Positions 37,576-46,101 of a stretch of DNA of 64,000 nucleotides are shown here, piece after piece; positions within the stretch are counted from its first letter, which is position 1; every line of letters begins with the position of its first letter. This stretch comes from Zoogloeaceae bacterium. Lineage in GTDB: Bacteria > Pseudomonadota > Gammaproteobacteria > Burkholderiales > Rhodocyclaceae. The stretch is taken from contig JAITMP010000038.1 in assembly GCA_031277315.1 (NCBI GenBank), positions 44,088 through 108,087 on the forward strand. Direction: 5' to 3'. The notes under the pieces were generated by a model. It did no database searches and was not told the DNA's origin. It was given only the letters and a program-made list of their open reading frames with translations. A program made the translations under genes and the position numbers.

Positions 37576-38886
37576 GCGTTCCCCGCGCGAGCGGGGATGA
37601 ACCGATGACTCGCTGGTTCCGATCTATTTGACCCCCGCGTTCCCCGCGCGAGCGGGGATGAACCGCAGCAGCGCCCGGCCGGTTTTACTACATCGCGGCG
37701 TTCCCCGCGCGAGCGGGGATGAACCGCCGGCTCACCCCGTCGCGTCCGCGCAGGCCCGGCGTTCCCCGCGCGAGCGGGGATGAACCGTACATTGACATGT
37801 CGGCATCATGCGACTGGAAGCGTTCCCCGCGCGAGCGGGGATGAACCGGATGAGCCCGATACCCGTGCCGAGTTTCTTCGGCGTTCCCCGCGCGAGCGGG
37901 GATGAACCGTCGCCAAGTTCCAAAAGCCCCGCGTTTGACAGGCGTTCCCCGCGCGAGCGGGGATGAACCGGAAATTGGCTTCAGTTCCCATTGCGTTGCA
38001 CCGCGTTCCCCGCGCGAGCGGGGATGAACCGTTGTAGATACCGTTCCGGCCATAGATTTTTCCGCGTTCCCCGCGCGAGCGGGGATGAACCGTCGTAGCG
38101 CGCGGCGCGGCCCAGTTCCGGGTGGCGTTCCCCGCGCGAGCGGGGATGAACCGGCGTTCGTCGAGGCGCTGGCCGTCGTCGTCAAGCGTTCCCCGCGCGA
38201 GCGGGGATGAACCGCGCACTTGAGTTTTTACCCGCACGGCGACGCAGCGTTCCCCGCGCGAGCGGGGATGAACCGTATGGGGTGATCGGCCATTCATACG
38301 GCGGCAGGCGTTCCCCGCGCGAGCGGGGATGAACCGGGGCAGAGCAATCCTCTCTCCTGTTTTTTGCTGCGTTCCCCGCGCGAGCGGGGATGAACCGGGA
38401 GGATTGCCATGTCTGACTTGCTTGCCGAGGCGTTCCCCGCGCGAGCGGGGATGAACCGCTGTTGCACTGCGTGACCGCTTGGCTGGAGAGGCGTTCCCCG
38501 CGCGAGCGGGGATGAACCGCGTTCGGGCAGTGGTCAGCGCCGCCGCACTCCGCGTTCCCCGCGCGAGCGGGGATGAACCGTTTGTTCTGCGGTTATATGC
38601 TTGTGGTTGCGAGCGTTCCCCGCGCGAGCGGGGATGAACCGGATCAGCGCGAACAGATCACGCCGCCATTTGTCGCGTTCCCCGCGCGAGCGGGGATGAA
38701 CCGACTCCTCACGATATTCATCGCAGAGCGCGACGGCGTTCCCCGCGCGAGCGGGGATGAACCGGGGGAGCGTAATGCCAAAACGGACAGGGGGGGGCGT
38801 TCCCCGCGCGAGCGGGGATGAACCGGGACTGCCCTCCGCCATTACCGGCGCGTCATGGCGTTCCCCGCGCGAGCGGGGATGAACCG
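37576..38886 (+). CRISPR. Type I-E CRISPR array, 22 repeats and 21 spacers
   Basis: A 29-base repeat beginning GCGTTCCCCGCGCGAGCGGG and ending GATGAACCG recurs every 61 bases from 37576. All 22 copies appear identical, including the last at 38858. Twenty spacers are 32 bases and one (38642-38674) is 33. The repeat forms a CCCCGC-GCGGGG hairpin and ends in the I-E handle ATGAACCG. Identical distal repeats suggest a young or recently truncated array. Spacer origins cannot be determined from the window. Confidence 0.99.
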
Positions 38887-39014
38887 CGGGCATCATCGCA
38901 TACGAATTTTCGCTTTCCACCGACCTGAAAAAGGCTTACGATGCCGGTTCCGCGACCTACAAAAAGATCGTCGCGGAAGCTGTTTCGGCCATCAAACGTG
39001 AGATTGCGCGATGA
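38887..39014 (+). pseudogene. Decapitated gene fragment abutting the CRISPR array
   Basis: Directly after the last repeat an open frame without a start encodes IIAYEFSLSTDLKKAYDAGS and continues about 20 residues to REIAR and a TGA at 39012-39014. The in-frame stop upstream lies inside the repeat. The stop overlaps the next ATG as ATGA, an operon-style junction, so it looks like the 3' end of a real gene whose 5' part was lost when the array end was formed. Family unknown; likely of phage origin by context. Confidence 0.55.
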
Positions 39015-39208
39015 ACGAGTACCTGATCGACCCGCCCTGCAACGCATGCTCAAGCTTGGATGAGCAGCGCGCCTGGCGCGATTATCTTCTGGGCCGCCTA
39101 CGCGAGGAGCCGGACTCCAAGGATCACCAGGATGCCCTTGCTGATGTCGAGCGCGACATCGAGTGGCGTTCCACCGAGGGCCGCTACCTCGACGAGCTGG
39201 CCGCCTGA
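39011..39208 (+). CDS. Small acidic protein of unknown function, likely phage remnant
   Basis: A 65-aa ORF starting MNEYLIDPPCNACSSLDEQR, highly charged and probably helical. Its ATG overlaps the stop of the fragment before it. I do not recognise a family. It lies between the CRISPR array and a truncated Mu-like gpI gene, so it may be a leftover of the same prophage module. Confidence 0.5.
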   Translation: MNEYLIDPPCNACSSLDEQRAWRDYLLGRLREEPDSKDHQDALADVERDIEWRSTEGRYLDELAA

Positions 39209-39524
39209 CCGGGCACCCCCCCGCCCGCCCTGCTTTTCAAAAAACCGCTTTAAACGGCCCACACGCCGCCCGAGCCCGGCGAGGGCTACCGTGATATACC
39301 CCCGCCCGTTCTATCGCCTTGTAGACGCCTTGCGAATGTTCGCGTCGCCATCTCCCGCCACGCTGCCATCCTGACTTTCCCCCGCAAGCGGGGGAAGGGG
39401 CGGTCTTTTGCATCAGGTGAAAGTCATTTGCAGCCGGCGGCGATCATCGAGGTCGCCGACGTAGGCCGCAGTTTCTAATCTCGATTAATATCCTCGCCCC
39501 CGCGCGACCGGCATCCTGCCGGGC
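39209..39524 (+). other. Intergenic region with a hairpin, no intact gene
   Basis: No supportable ORF. TTCCCCCGC at 39377-39385 and GCGGGGGAA at 39388-39396 form a compact GC hairpin that could be a terminator or a dispersed genome repeat. The stretch 39200-39300 is C-rich. Probably eroded prophage DNA. Confidence 0.45.
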
Positions 39525-39656
39525 ATGAACCAACGCGCACGCTCCGCCGTCTCCCTCGCCGCGCTCTCCGTCGACCTGACTGGGGGCGCGGCCGCGCCGA
39601 CGGAGTTCCGACTGCTGCCGCTGGGTCGCTTCTGGTGTTCTATTACGCCGTCATGA
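39525..39656 (+). pseudogene. Truncated Mu-like prophage I protein (gpI protease) N-terminus
   Basis: ATG at 39525 encodes 43 residues. The start, with SLAALSVDL then AAAPTEFRLLPLGRF, matches the conserved N-terminus of Mu-like gpI protease/scaffold proteins (AALSxxL...APTExRLLPxGxFR). It then runs into unrelated sequence and stops at TGA 39654-39656; the catalytic part is absent. Recognition is from memory of the family's N-terminus, so a profile search is needed. Confidence 0.6.
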
Positions 39657-39704
39657 AAGGGCGCATGCCGGAGCATGGGGCGCCGTCCTCCGGGGGCTGA
39701 CCGC

Positions 39705-40091
39705 TCATTTCCCCAGATAGCGCAGATGACTGCCGCAGCCGGCGCGGCAATCCGAAGCGCCGAAACCCGGTATCAGTATGCCGCCGCGTGTTTTGCGGTT
39801 GAGCGCGCATTCCGTCTCGCATGAGCGGCGCACCGAGGTGACGCGGGCGGCGGGCGCGGCGAGCAGCCAGTCGATATGCCAGCGCAGCCGCTTTTCCTTG
39901 CGCAGATGGCGGGCGATGCGCGCTTCCAGATTGCGCCGCGCGCTGCCGGTATACACATAACGCCCGGCCGGAAAATCAAACACGCCCAGCCGCCCGACGC
40001 GCAGCCGCGCCGGCCGATCCAGCACGATGCGAAGTTGATAGGTGACGGCTGCTGCCTGTTCTGTTTCCAAAGCGTTGCTCCTGTGAAACAA
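39705..40091 (-). CDS. DUF123 (GIY-YIG-like) domain protein
   Basis: A 128-aa protein. The core RYVYTGSARRNLEARIARHL is the GIY-YIG-like segment. Conserved WHIDWLL, CETECALN and the Cys-containing end GFGASDCRAGCGSHLRYLG are the DUF123 signature. In archaea the domain can be fused to endonuclease III, which suggests DNA repair, but a stand-alone role is not established. Ends near the prophage debris; divergent from the hydroxyacid dehydrogenases. Confidence 0.88.
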   Translation of the reverse strand: MFHRSNALETEQAAAVTYQLRIVLDRPARLRVGRLGVFDFPAGRYVYTGSARRNLEARIARHLRKEKRLRWHIDWLLAAPAARVTSVRRSCETECALNRKTRGGILIPGFGASDCRAGCGSHLRYLGK

Positions 40092-40215
40092 AGTCTCCCT
40101 TGAAAGGGAAGGCGCTTGTTTGAGGCGGTGATTCGCGCCGGGGCGGCGGGGGCGGTAGACTGCGTCCGGCGCCGTGAAATTTTATCCGGCGCAAGATCGG
40201 AACGGGAGACGCGGA

Positions 40216-41112
40216 ATGCACATCGGATTCATCGGCCTTGGCCTCATGGGGCGGCCCATGGCCATCAATGTCGCGCGCGGCGGCCATGTCTTGCATGTGT
40301 GGGCGCGCCGCGCTGCCGCGCTGGAACCTTTCTCTCCGGCTTCCGGTTTGGACGTTTGCGTCCATGCCAGTCCGGCGGAGCTGGCCCGGCATGCCGACAT
40401 CATCATCACGATGGTTGCCGACGCGCCGGATGTCGAGGCGGTGCTGCTGGGCGAGAACGGCGTCGCCGCGGCGGCGAAGCCGGGCCTGCTGGCGGTTGAC
40501 ATGAGCACCATCGCGCCGGCGGCGGCGCGGCGCATCGGCGCGAGGCTGGCGGAGCGGGACATTGATTTTCTCGACGCGCCGGTTTCCGGCGGCGAAGTGG
40601 GCGCCATCAACGCCACCTTGTCGATCATGGCCGGCGGCGGGCGGGCGGCTTTCGAGAAAATGCAGCCGGTCTTCGCGTTGATGGGCAGGAACATCGTGCA
40701 CGTCGGCGAGATCGGCGCGGGGCAGGTGGCGAAGGCGTGCAACCAGATTGTCACCGGCATGGGCGTGGCGGCGCTGGCGGAAGCCTTCAACTTTGCCCGC
40801 AAGAGCGGCGCTGACCTGGCTCGCGTGCGCGAGGCGCTGCTGGGCGGCTTCGCTTCCAGCAAGATTCTCGAAAACCACGGTCAGCGCATGATCGCGCGCG
40901 ACTTCAAACCCGGCTTCAAGGCCTGGATGCACCAGAAGGATTTGCGCATCGTCATGGAGGAGGCGCACCGCCTCGGCCTGATGCTGCCGGGCGCGGCGGC
41001 GACGGCGCAGATGTTCAACGCCGTGGTCGGCTCGGGGCTGGGCGAGAACGATTCGATTGTCCTGCTGAAGCTGCTGGAGCGCATGTCCGGCGGTGAAGCG
41101 GAGGACGCATGA
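40216..41112 (+). CDS. NAD(P)-dependent beta-hydroxyacid dehydrogenase (GarR/3-hydroxyisobutyrate dehydrogenase family), copy 1
   Basis: A 298-aa enzyme. The N-terminal Rossmann motif is GFIGLGLMGRPMA, the substrate loop is LDAPVSGGEVGA, and the catalytic Lys lies in GAGQVAKACNQI. The C-terminal helical domain has KAWMHQKDLRIV. This fits tartronate-semialdehyde reductase or 3-hydroxyisobutyrate dehydrogenase; the substrate cannot be fixed from the sequence. Start at 40216 has GGGAGACGCGGA before it. The stop overlaps the next gene, its paralogue. Confidence 0.88.
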   Translation: MHIGFIGLGLMGRPMAINVARGGHVLHVWARRAAALEPFSPASGLDVCVHASPAELARHADIIITMVADAPDVEAVLLGENGVAAAAKPGLLAVDMSTIAPAAARRIGARLAERDIDFLDAPVSGGEVGAINATLSIMAGGGRAAFEKMQPVFALMGRNIVHVGEIGAGQVAKACNQIVTGMGVAALAEAFNFARKSGADLARVREALLGGFASSKILENHGQRMIARDFKPGFKAWMHQKDLRIVMEEAHRLGLMLPGAAATAQMFNAVVGSGLGENDSIVLLKLLERMSGGEAEDA

Positions 41113-41975
41113 AGCTCGGCTTCATCGGTCTGGGCGTCATGGGGCGTCCGCTGGCGCGGCATCTGATCGAGGCCGGGCACGTGCTCTCCGTGTATGCGCG
41201 GCGGCCCGAGGCGGCGCAGCCGCTGGTCGCCATGGGCGCGCGCCGCTGCGCCACGCCGGCGGCGGTGGCGGCGGCGAGCGAAGCGGTATTCATGATGGTT
41301 ACTACCGGCGCCGATGCCGAGCAGGTGGCGCTGGGCAATGACGGCATCATTGACGGCGCGCCGCCCGGCGCGCTGCTGATCGACATGGGCACCATTCCGC
41401 CCGCCACGGCGCGGCGCATCGCGGCGCGGCTGGCGGCGCGCGGCATCGACGCGCTCGACGCGCCGGTTTCCGGCGGCGAAATCGGCGCCATCAACGCCAC
41501 CTTGTCGATCATGGTCGGTGGCGAGGCGGCGGCGTTCGAGCGCGCGCGGCCGCTGCTGGAAACGCTCGGCAAGACCGTCGTGCACGTCGGCCCGCACGGC
41601 GCCGGCCAGGTGGCGAAAGCTTGCAACCAGATCATCATGGTGGCGTGCATCGAGGCGGTTGCCGAGGCGATGCGGCTGGCGGAAAAATCCGGCGTCGATG
41701 CCGAAAAAGTGCGGCAGGCGCTCGCCGGCGGCTCTGCCGGCAGTCGCGTGCTCGACGTGTTCGGCGCGCGCATGACGGCGCGCGATTTCCGCGCCGGCGT
41801 CGAAGCGCGTCTGCATCACAAGGATTTCGGCATTTTGCTCGACGAGGCGGCGGCGCTCGCCGCGCCGCTGCCGATATCGGCGCAGGTCTGGCAGCAATTG
41901 AACGCCCTCATGGCGCAAGGCTGGGGCGGCGAAGACACCGCGATCCTGCTGCGCGTGCTGGAGACGGCGGCATAG
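41109..41975 (+). CDS. NAD(P)-dependent beta-hydroxyacid dehydrogenase, copy 2
   Basis: A 288-aa tandem paralogue of the preceding gene with the same motifs: GFIGLGVMGRPLA, LDAPVSGGEIGA, GAGQVAKACNQI (catalytic Lys) and LHHKDFGILLDEA. The DNA around the LDAPVSGGE segment is nearly identical between copies, while the C-terminal substrate-pocket part differs, suggesting divergence in substrate. The ATG overlaps the first copy's stop (ATGA). Confidence 0.88.
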   Translation: MKLGFIGLGVMGRPLARHLIEAGHVLSVYARRPEAAQPLVAMGARRCATPAAVAAASEAVFMMVTTGADAEQVALGNDGIIDGAPPGALLIDMGTIPPATARRIAARLAARGIDALDAPVSGGEIGAINATLSIMVGGEAAAFERARPLLETLGKTVVHVGPHGAGQVAKACNQIIMVACIEAVAEAMRLAEKSGVDAEKVRQALAGGSAGSRVLDVFGARMTARDFRAGVEARLHHKDFGILLDEAAALAAPLPISAQVWQQLNALMAQGWGGEDTAILLRVLETAA

Positions 41976-42049
41976 ATATACCTGCAAAACCGCCCTGATA
42001 TTCGCTATCGTTAAACCTTTCCAGATCGAATACAAGGAAGGACAAGGCC

Positions 42050-42778
42050 ATGATGACCCGATGCCGCCTGATTTGCTCCGCCGCTCTGCTTGCCCTCTTT
42101 GCGCACGGCGGCGTCTCCGCCCTGGAGACTGAAACCGGTTCCGCCATGCAGATCACCACGGAGACGACGTTTGAAAGCTGCGCCGACGCCCGCGGGCGGA
42201 CGCTGCCCGCCGAGGCGGATGCCGCGCTGCCGGAACTGGTTCGCGTGGTTGCGACGAAAAACGGCGTCGGCATCCGCTACAACCCCGGCCTGTTTCCGCA
42301 TCTGAGCGGAAAGGCGAAAATTTTTCTCTACATGAGCCAGTGCGCCCGTCAGGGGCTGTATGACGTTGGCAAAATACGGCAGGTGACGGAGGAGCAGGCC
42401 CGCCGCGCCGATTGCATGGCCGCCGATGCCCTGCTCGCCAACGGCCTCGTCATGGAGCGGGATCTGCCGGCGCTGGCGGCGGAGTTGGTGTTTACCAGCG
42501 CCGAATGGCGGCAGTTGCCCGGCCCCGCCCGCACTGTCGATCTGCAAAATTGCGCCGCGCGCCGGACAAGCGGCAATGCGCTGCGTCTGCCGTCCGCCGC
42601 GCCGCCCGGCGTCGACCAAACGCGATGGAACCAGTGCGTGCGCGGCTGCGCCGACAAGCTGTGGGTCTGCCAGCGCGGCGGATCGGAAGGGCGCTGTCTG
42701 GATGGCTACAACCGCTGCCAGCAGGCTTGCGGTGCGACGGGCAAGCCGTCCGCCGACGGCGGCGGTCAGGAGAAGTGA
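42050..42778 (+). CDS. Secreted cysteine-containing protein of unknown function
   Basis: A 242-aa protein with a signal peptide (LICSAALLALFAHGGVSA). The mature part has a helical central region (KIFLYMSQCARQGLYDVGKI) and a C-terminal Cys cluster, WNQCVRGCADKLWVCQRGG then CLDGYNRCQQACG, which could form several disulfides. An in-frame ATG one codon later is equally possible as start. Standing between the dehydrogenase pair and the tct operon, it has no obvious functional neighbour. No family recognised. Confidence 0.7.
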   Translation: MMTRCRLICSAALLALFAHGGVSALETETGSAMQITTETTFESCADARGRTLPAEADAALPELVRVVATKNGVGIRYNPGLFPHLSGKAKIFLYMSQCARQGLYDVGKIRQVTEEQARRADCMAADALLANGLVMERDLPALAAELVFTSAEWRQLPGPARTVDLQNCAARRTSGNALRLPSAAPPGVDQTRWNQCVRGCADKLWVCQRGGSEGRCLDGYNRCQQACGATGKPSADGGGQEK

Positions 42779-42824
42779 AAACAGCTGGCGGGTAAGTCAG
42801 CAGATTATTCCGCGCAAAAAAACT

Positions 42825-42852
42825 GTGGGCGACGCTTGATGGCGCCGCCCAC
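42825..42852 (-). terminator. Intrinsic terminator of the tct operon
   Basis: On the minus strand an 11-bp stem with one mismatch (GTGGGCGGCGC pairing with GCGTCGCCCAC, loop CATCAA) is followed by seven T residues after an A-G. It lies about 63 bases past the tctC stop, so it closes tctB-tctA-tctC. Confidence 0.75.
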
Positions 42853-42914
42853 GGGCAGGTACTACGGTGACAGGTGCTATGGTGCTACGGGCGAGGCGTC
42901 TTGCCTGTCTCCCG

Positions 42915-43898
42915 TTACTGCGCTACCACGCCGCCGGCCTGGATGATCTCGCCCCACTTCTTGACTTCGGCGGCGACGAAGTCGCCCAGCCACTTCGACG
43001 TGCGTTCCGCGCCTTCCTTGGGGACCACGCCGCCGAGATCTTCCAGCCGCTTCTTGGTGGCCGGATCGTTGAGCGCGGTGCTGAGGGCGGCATTCAGTTT
43101 CGCCACCACATCCTGCGGCGTGCCTTTCGGCGCGAACAACGCGTTCCAGGCGCTGACCTTGAATTCCGGCAGGCCGGCTTCAGCCGTGGTCGGAATGTCG
43201 GGCAGGGCCGGCGAGCGGGCTTCGGTGGCAATCGCATAGGCCTTGATTGAGCCGCCCTGAATCTGCGAGGCGACGGAGACGATCTGGTCGCAGGCATAGT
43301 CGATCTTGCCGGCCATCATGTCGTTGATGACCGGGCCGGTGCCGGTGTAGGGCACGCGCGTCGGCTTGGCGCCGGCGAGCACGTTGAACATGATGCAGGT
43401 GCTGAAGGACACCGAGCCGACGCCGGCCTGACCTTCATTCAGCTTGTCGCCGTTGGCCTTGATGTAGGCGACGAACTCTTTCAGATCCTTGGCCGGAAAA
43501 TCCTTGCGCGCGACGACCAGGATGGGCGTGCCCGCCGCCATGCCGATCGGCTCGAAATCGCTGGCCGGCTTGTATTTCAGGTTTTTGTACAGCGCGGGCG
43601 CGGCGCCGTGCGTGCCCATGTGGCCCATCATGATGGTGTAGCCGTCCGGCGTGGCCCCGAAGGCCTTGGTGATGCCGGTGGTGCCGCCGGCGCCGACGAC
43701 GTTCTCCACGATGAGCTGCTGGCCGAGCACCTTGCCCATGTGCTCGCTGACGATGCGGGCGATGACGTCGGTCGGGCCGCCGGCCGCGAACGGCACGATG
43801 ACCGTGATGGGTCGGGTCGGATAGTTTTGCGCCTGAACTGCGCCGATGCCGAGCGCTGCGATGCCCAACAGGGCGGTCTTCAAGAATTTTGCAAACAT
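42915..43898 (-). CDS. tctC: Tripartite tricarboxylate transporter substrate-binding protein (Bug/TctC family)
   Basis: A 327-aa periplasmic receptor. Signal peptide FLKTALLGIAALGIGAVQA is followed by the mature start QNYPTRPITVIVPFAAGGPT, the strong Bug-family signature. DxxxxR-type binding loops (GGTTGITKAFGATPDGYTIM; HVGTHG-like MGHMGTHG) are present. It captures a carboxylate for TctAB. Bug proteins are much expanded in betaproteobacteria, so substrate is unknown. Gene order here is tctB-tctA-tctC. Confidence 0.93.
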   Translation of the reverse strand: MFAKFLKTALLGIAALGIGAVQAQNYPTRPITVIVPFAAGGPTDVIARIVSEHMGKVLGQQLIVENVVGAGGTTGITKAFGATPDGYTIMMGHMGTHGAAPALYKNLKYKPASDFEPIGMAAGTPILVVARKDFPAKDLKEFVAYIKANGDKLNEGQAGVGSVSFSTCIMFNVLAGAKPTRVPYTGTGPVINDMMAGKIDYACDQIVSVASQIQGGSIKAYAIATEARSPALPDIPTTAEAGLPEFKVSAWNALFAPKGTPQDVVAKLNAALSTALNDPATKKRLEDLGGVVPKEGAERTSKWLGDFVAAEVKKWGEIIQAGGVVAQ

Positions 43899-43970
43899 GG
43901 TTGTCTCCTGACTAACGTGAAAAGGAAGTACTGCGCACTGCTGCGGCCCGATTGTGCCTGTGCCGTATGT

Positions 43971-45476
43971 TCATGACATGCTCAGGGCTTCTTCTTTTGT
44001 CTTGCGGATCGCCGGCACCACCGCGAGGATGATGACGACGACCGAAATCAGCAACAGGACGGCGGACACGGGATTGTCGACGAAGGTCATGAAGTCGCCG
44101 CGTGAGATGATGAGCGCCTGGCGCAGCTTCTCCTCCATCAGCTTGCCGAGCACAAAGCCGAGCAGCGCCGGCGCCGGCTCGAAGCCGAGCTTGATGAAGA
44201 CGTAGCCGATCAGGCCGAACAGCGCGGTGAGCAGCACGTCGGACGGATCGTTGTTGATCGAGTAGATGCCGATCGAGCAGAACAGCAGGATGGCCGAGAA
44301 CATCAGGCGATACGGCACGTGCAGCAGTCGCACCCAGATGCCAATCAACGGCAGGTTGATGATGAGCAGGAAAGCGTTGCCGATCCACATGCTGGCGATC
44401 ATGCCCCAGAACAGATCGGGGCTTTTGGTCATCACCTGCGGCCCCGGAATGATGCCGTGGATGGTCATCGCGCCGACCATCAGCGCCATTACCGCGTTGG
44501 GCGGGATGCCGAGCGTGAGCAGCGGAATGAAGGCGGTTTGCGCGCCGGCGTTGTTGGCCGCTTCCGGCCCGGCCACGCCTTCGATCGCGCCCTTGCCGAA
44601 ACGCTCGGGCGTGCGCGAGAGTTTTTTCTCCGTCGCGTAGGAAGCGAAGGGGCCGAGCACCGCGCCGTTGCCCGGCAGAATGCCGAGAAGCGCGCCCAGC
44701 CCGGTGCCGCGCAGCATCGGCGCGATGCTCATGCGGATATCCTGAAGGTTGGGCAGCAGGCGGCCGATCTTTCCCTTCACCACGTCGCGCGTTTCGGGGT
44801 TTTCCAGATTGTGCAGAATTTCCGCGAAGCCGAAAAAACCCATCGCCAGCACGACGAAGTCGATGCCGTCGGCGAGTTCGGCGAAGCCGAAGGTCAGGCG
44901 CTCCTCGCCGGTTTCAATGTCCGTGCCGATGGTCGACAGCAAAATGCCCAGCAGAATCATCGCCGCCGCCTTGAGCAGTGACCCTTGCGCCAGCACGACG
45001 GCGAAAGACAGGCCCATCACCATCAGCGAAAAATATTCCGCTGGGCCGAACAGCAGCGCCAGCTTGGTCAGCGGCACGCCGAGTGCCGCCACCACGATGG
45101 TCGACACGGTGCCGGCGAAAAACGACACCAGCGCCGCCGTGCCGAGCGCCACGCCGGCGCGGCCCTGGCGCGCCATCTGGTGGCCGTCGAGCACGGTGAC
45201 GACACTCGTCGCCTCGCCCGGAATGTTGATCAGGATCGCCGTGGTCGAGCCGCCGTATTGCGCGCCGTAATAGATGCCGGCCAGCATGATGAGCGCGCCG
45301 GTCGGATCGAAATTGAACGTCAGCGGTAGCAGCATCGCGATGGTCGCGATCGGGCCGACGCCGGGCAGGATGCCGACCAGCGTGCCGATCACCACGCCGA
45401 CGAAACACAGACCGAGATTGCTCAGCGAGACGGCGACCGAGAAGCCGTGCGACAGATTGGCGATCAAAGCGTCCAT
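43971..45476 (-). CDS. tctA: Tripartite tricarboxylate transporter, large membrane subunit TctA
   Basis: A 501-aa protein with about 12 hydrophobic helices. Two Gly/Pro-rich re-entrant motifs, GTLVGILPGVGPIATIAMLLP near the N-terminus and GALLGILPGNGAVLGPFASY in the middle, show the internal two-fold repeat of the family. IYYGAQYGGSTTAILINIPG is the TctA signature. It starts seven bases after tctB. Confidence 0.95.
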   Translation of the reverse strand: MDALIANLSHGFSVAVSLSNLGLCFVGVVIGTLVGILPGVGPIATIAMLLPLTFNFDPTGALIMLAGIYYGAQYGGSTTAILINIPGEATSVVTVLDGHQMARQGRAGVALGTAALVSFFAGTVSTIVVAALGVPLTKLALLFGPAEYFSLMVMGLSFAVVLAQGSLLKAAAMILLGILLSTIGTDIETGEERLTFGFAELADGIDFVVLAMGFFGFAEILHNLENPETRDVVKGKIGRLLPNLQDIRMSIAPMLRGTGLGALLGILPGNGAVLGPFASYATEKKLSRTPERFGKGAIEGVAGPEAANNAGAQTAFIPLLTLGIPPNAVMALMVGAMTIHGIIPGPQVMTKSPDLFWGMIASMWIGNAFLLIINLPLIGIWVRLLHVPYRLMFSAILLFCSIGIYSINNDPSDVLLTALFGLIGYVFIKLGFEPAPALLGFVLGKLMEEKLRQALIISRGDFMTFVDNPVSAVLLLISVVVIILAVVPAIRKTKEEALSMS

Positions 45477-45483
45477 GGTGTCC

Positions 45484-45927
45484 TCAATACCCGATCAGCC
45501 AGGGCGCGACCGGAATCGGCAGCGTCAGCGCGTAGCGGAACAGCCCGAGACAAAACAGCATCATGCAGACAGAAAAGATGATGATTTCCTTCCAGCGCGT
45601 CTCCGCGCTGGCGAAAGCCGCGATCACCACCAGCAGCGGCCCCGCGACCGAAAGACCGAGCGGCCGCACCGTGAGACCGAACACCACCGCCGCGCCCAGA
45701 ATGAAGACCGGCCCGCGCAAGGGCCAGCGGCCGGTGCCGACGCGCTCGCGGCCCCGCCACCAGGACAGGATCAGCACGACGCCGATCAGACCCAGAAACG
45801 CCGCCAGCGTCATCGGAACCATACCCGGCCCGATGTGGCGCAAGCTGCCGATGGACAGCGCGGAGCCCTGCACCACGGCGATAACCGCGATGGCGATCAT
45901 GAGCAGACCACCCAACAGATTCTGCAT
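45484..45927 (-). CDS. tctB: Tripartite tricarboxylate transporter, small membrane subunit TctB
   Basis: A 147-aa protein with four hydrophobic helices (LLGGLLMIAIAVIAVVQG, MVPMTLAAFLGLIGVVLIL and two more) and the conserved HIGPGMVPMTLA segment. I chose the ATG at 45927, just before QNLLGG, because the 27 residues added by the longest frame are polar and not conserved. First gene of the tct unit. Confidence 0.88.
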   Translation of the reverse strand: MQNLLGGLLMIAIAVIAVVQGSALSIGSLRHIGPGMVPMTLAAFLGLIGVVLILSWWRGRERVGTGRWPLRGPVFILGAAVVFGLTVRPLGLSVAGPLLVVIAAFASAETRWKEIIIFSVCMMLFCLGLFRYALTLPIPVAPWLIGY

Positions 45928-46101
45928 GATGCGACGAGACTCCGATCCCGGCTGGCGTTGAACGCGCGGCGTTTGATAATGGTCAAGAATGTTAGCAGAC
46001 CCAACCATTCTATGAAAGCGCGGCGGGAAACAGTAATGCGGGCAGCAGGGTTATTGGCGCCGGTCGATAGTGGCTATGGCGGCTATGGCGACCGATGGCG
46101 A

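Noticed and set aside
38398..38429. Array spacer 14 resembles the cas8e start (14 of 15 bases of GACTTGCTTGCCGAG near 31673-31687), suggesting self-targeting
   Set aside because: The match is at the PAM-distal end of the spacer; the seed end does not match, so targeting is not expected. Probably chance similarity.
39377..39396. GC hairpin CCCCCGCAAGCGGGGG considered as another degenerate CRISPR repeat
   Set aside because: It lacks the CGTT start and the GAACCG handle, has no second copy at one repeat-spacer distance, and is a common type of terminator hairpin.
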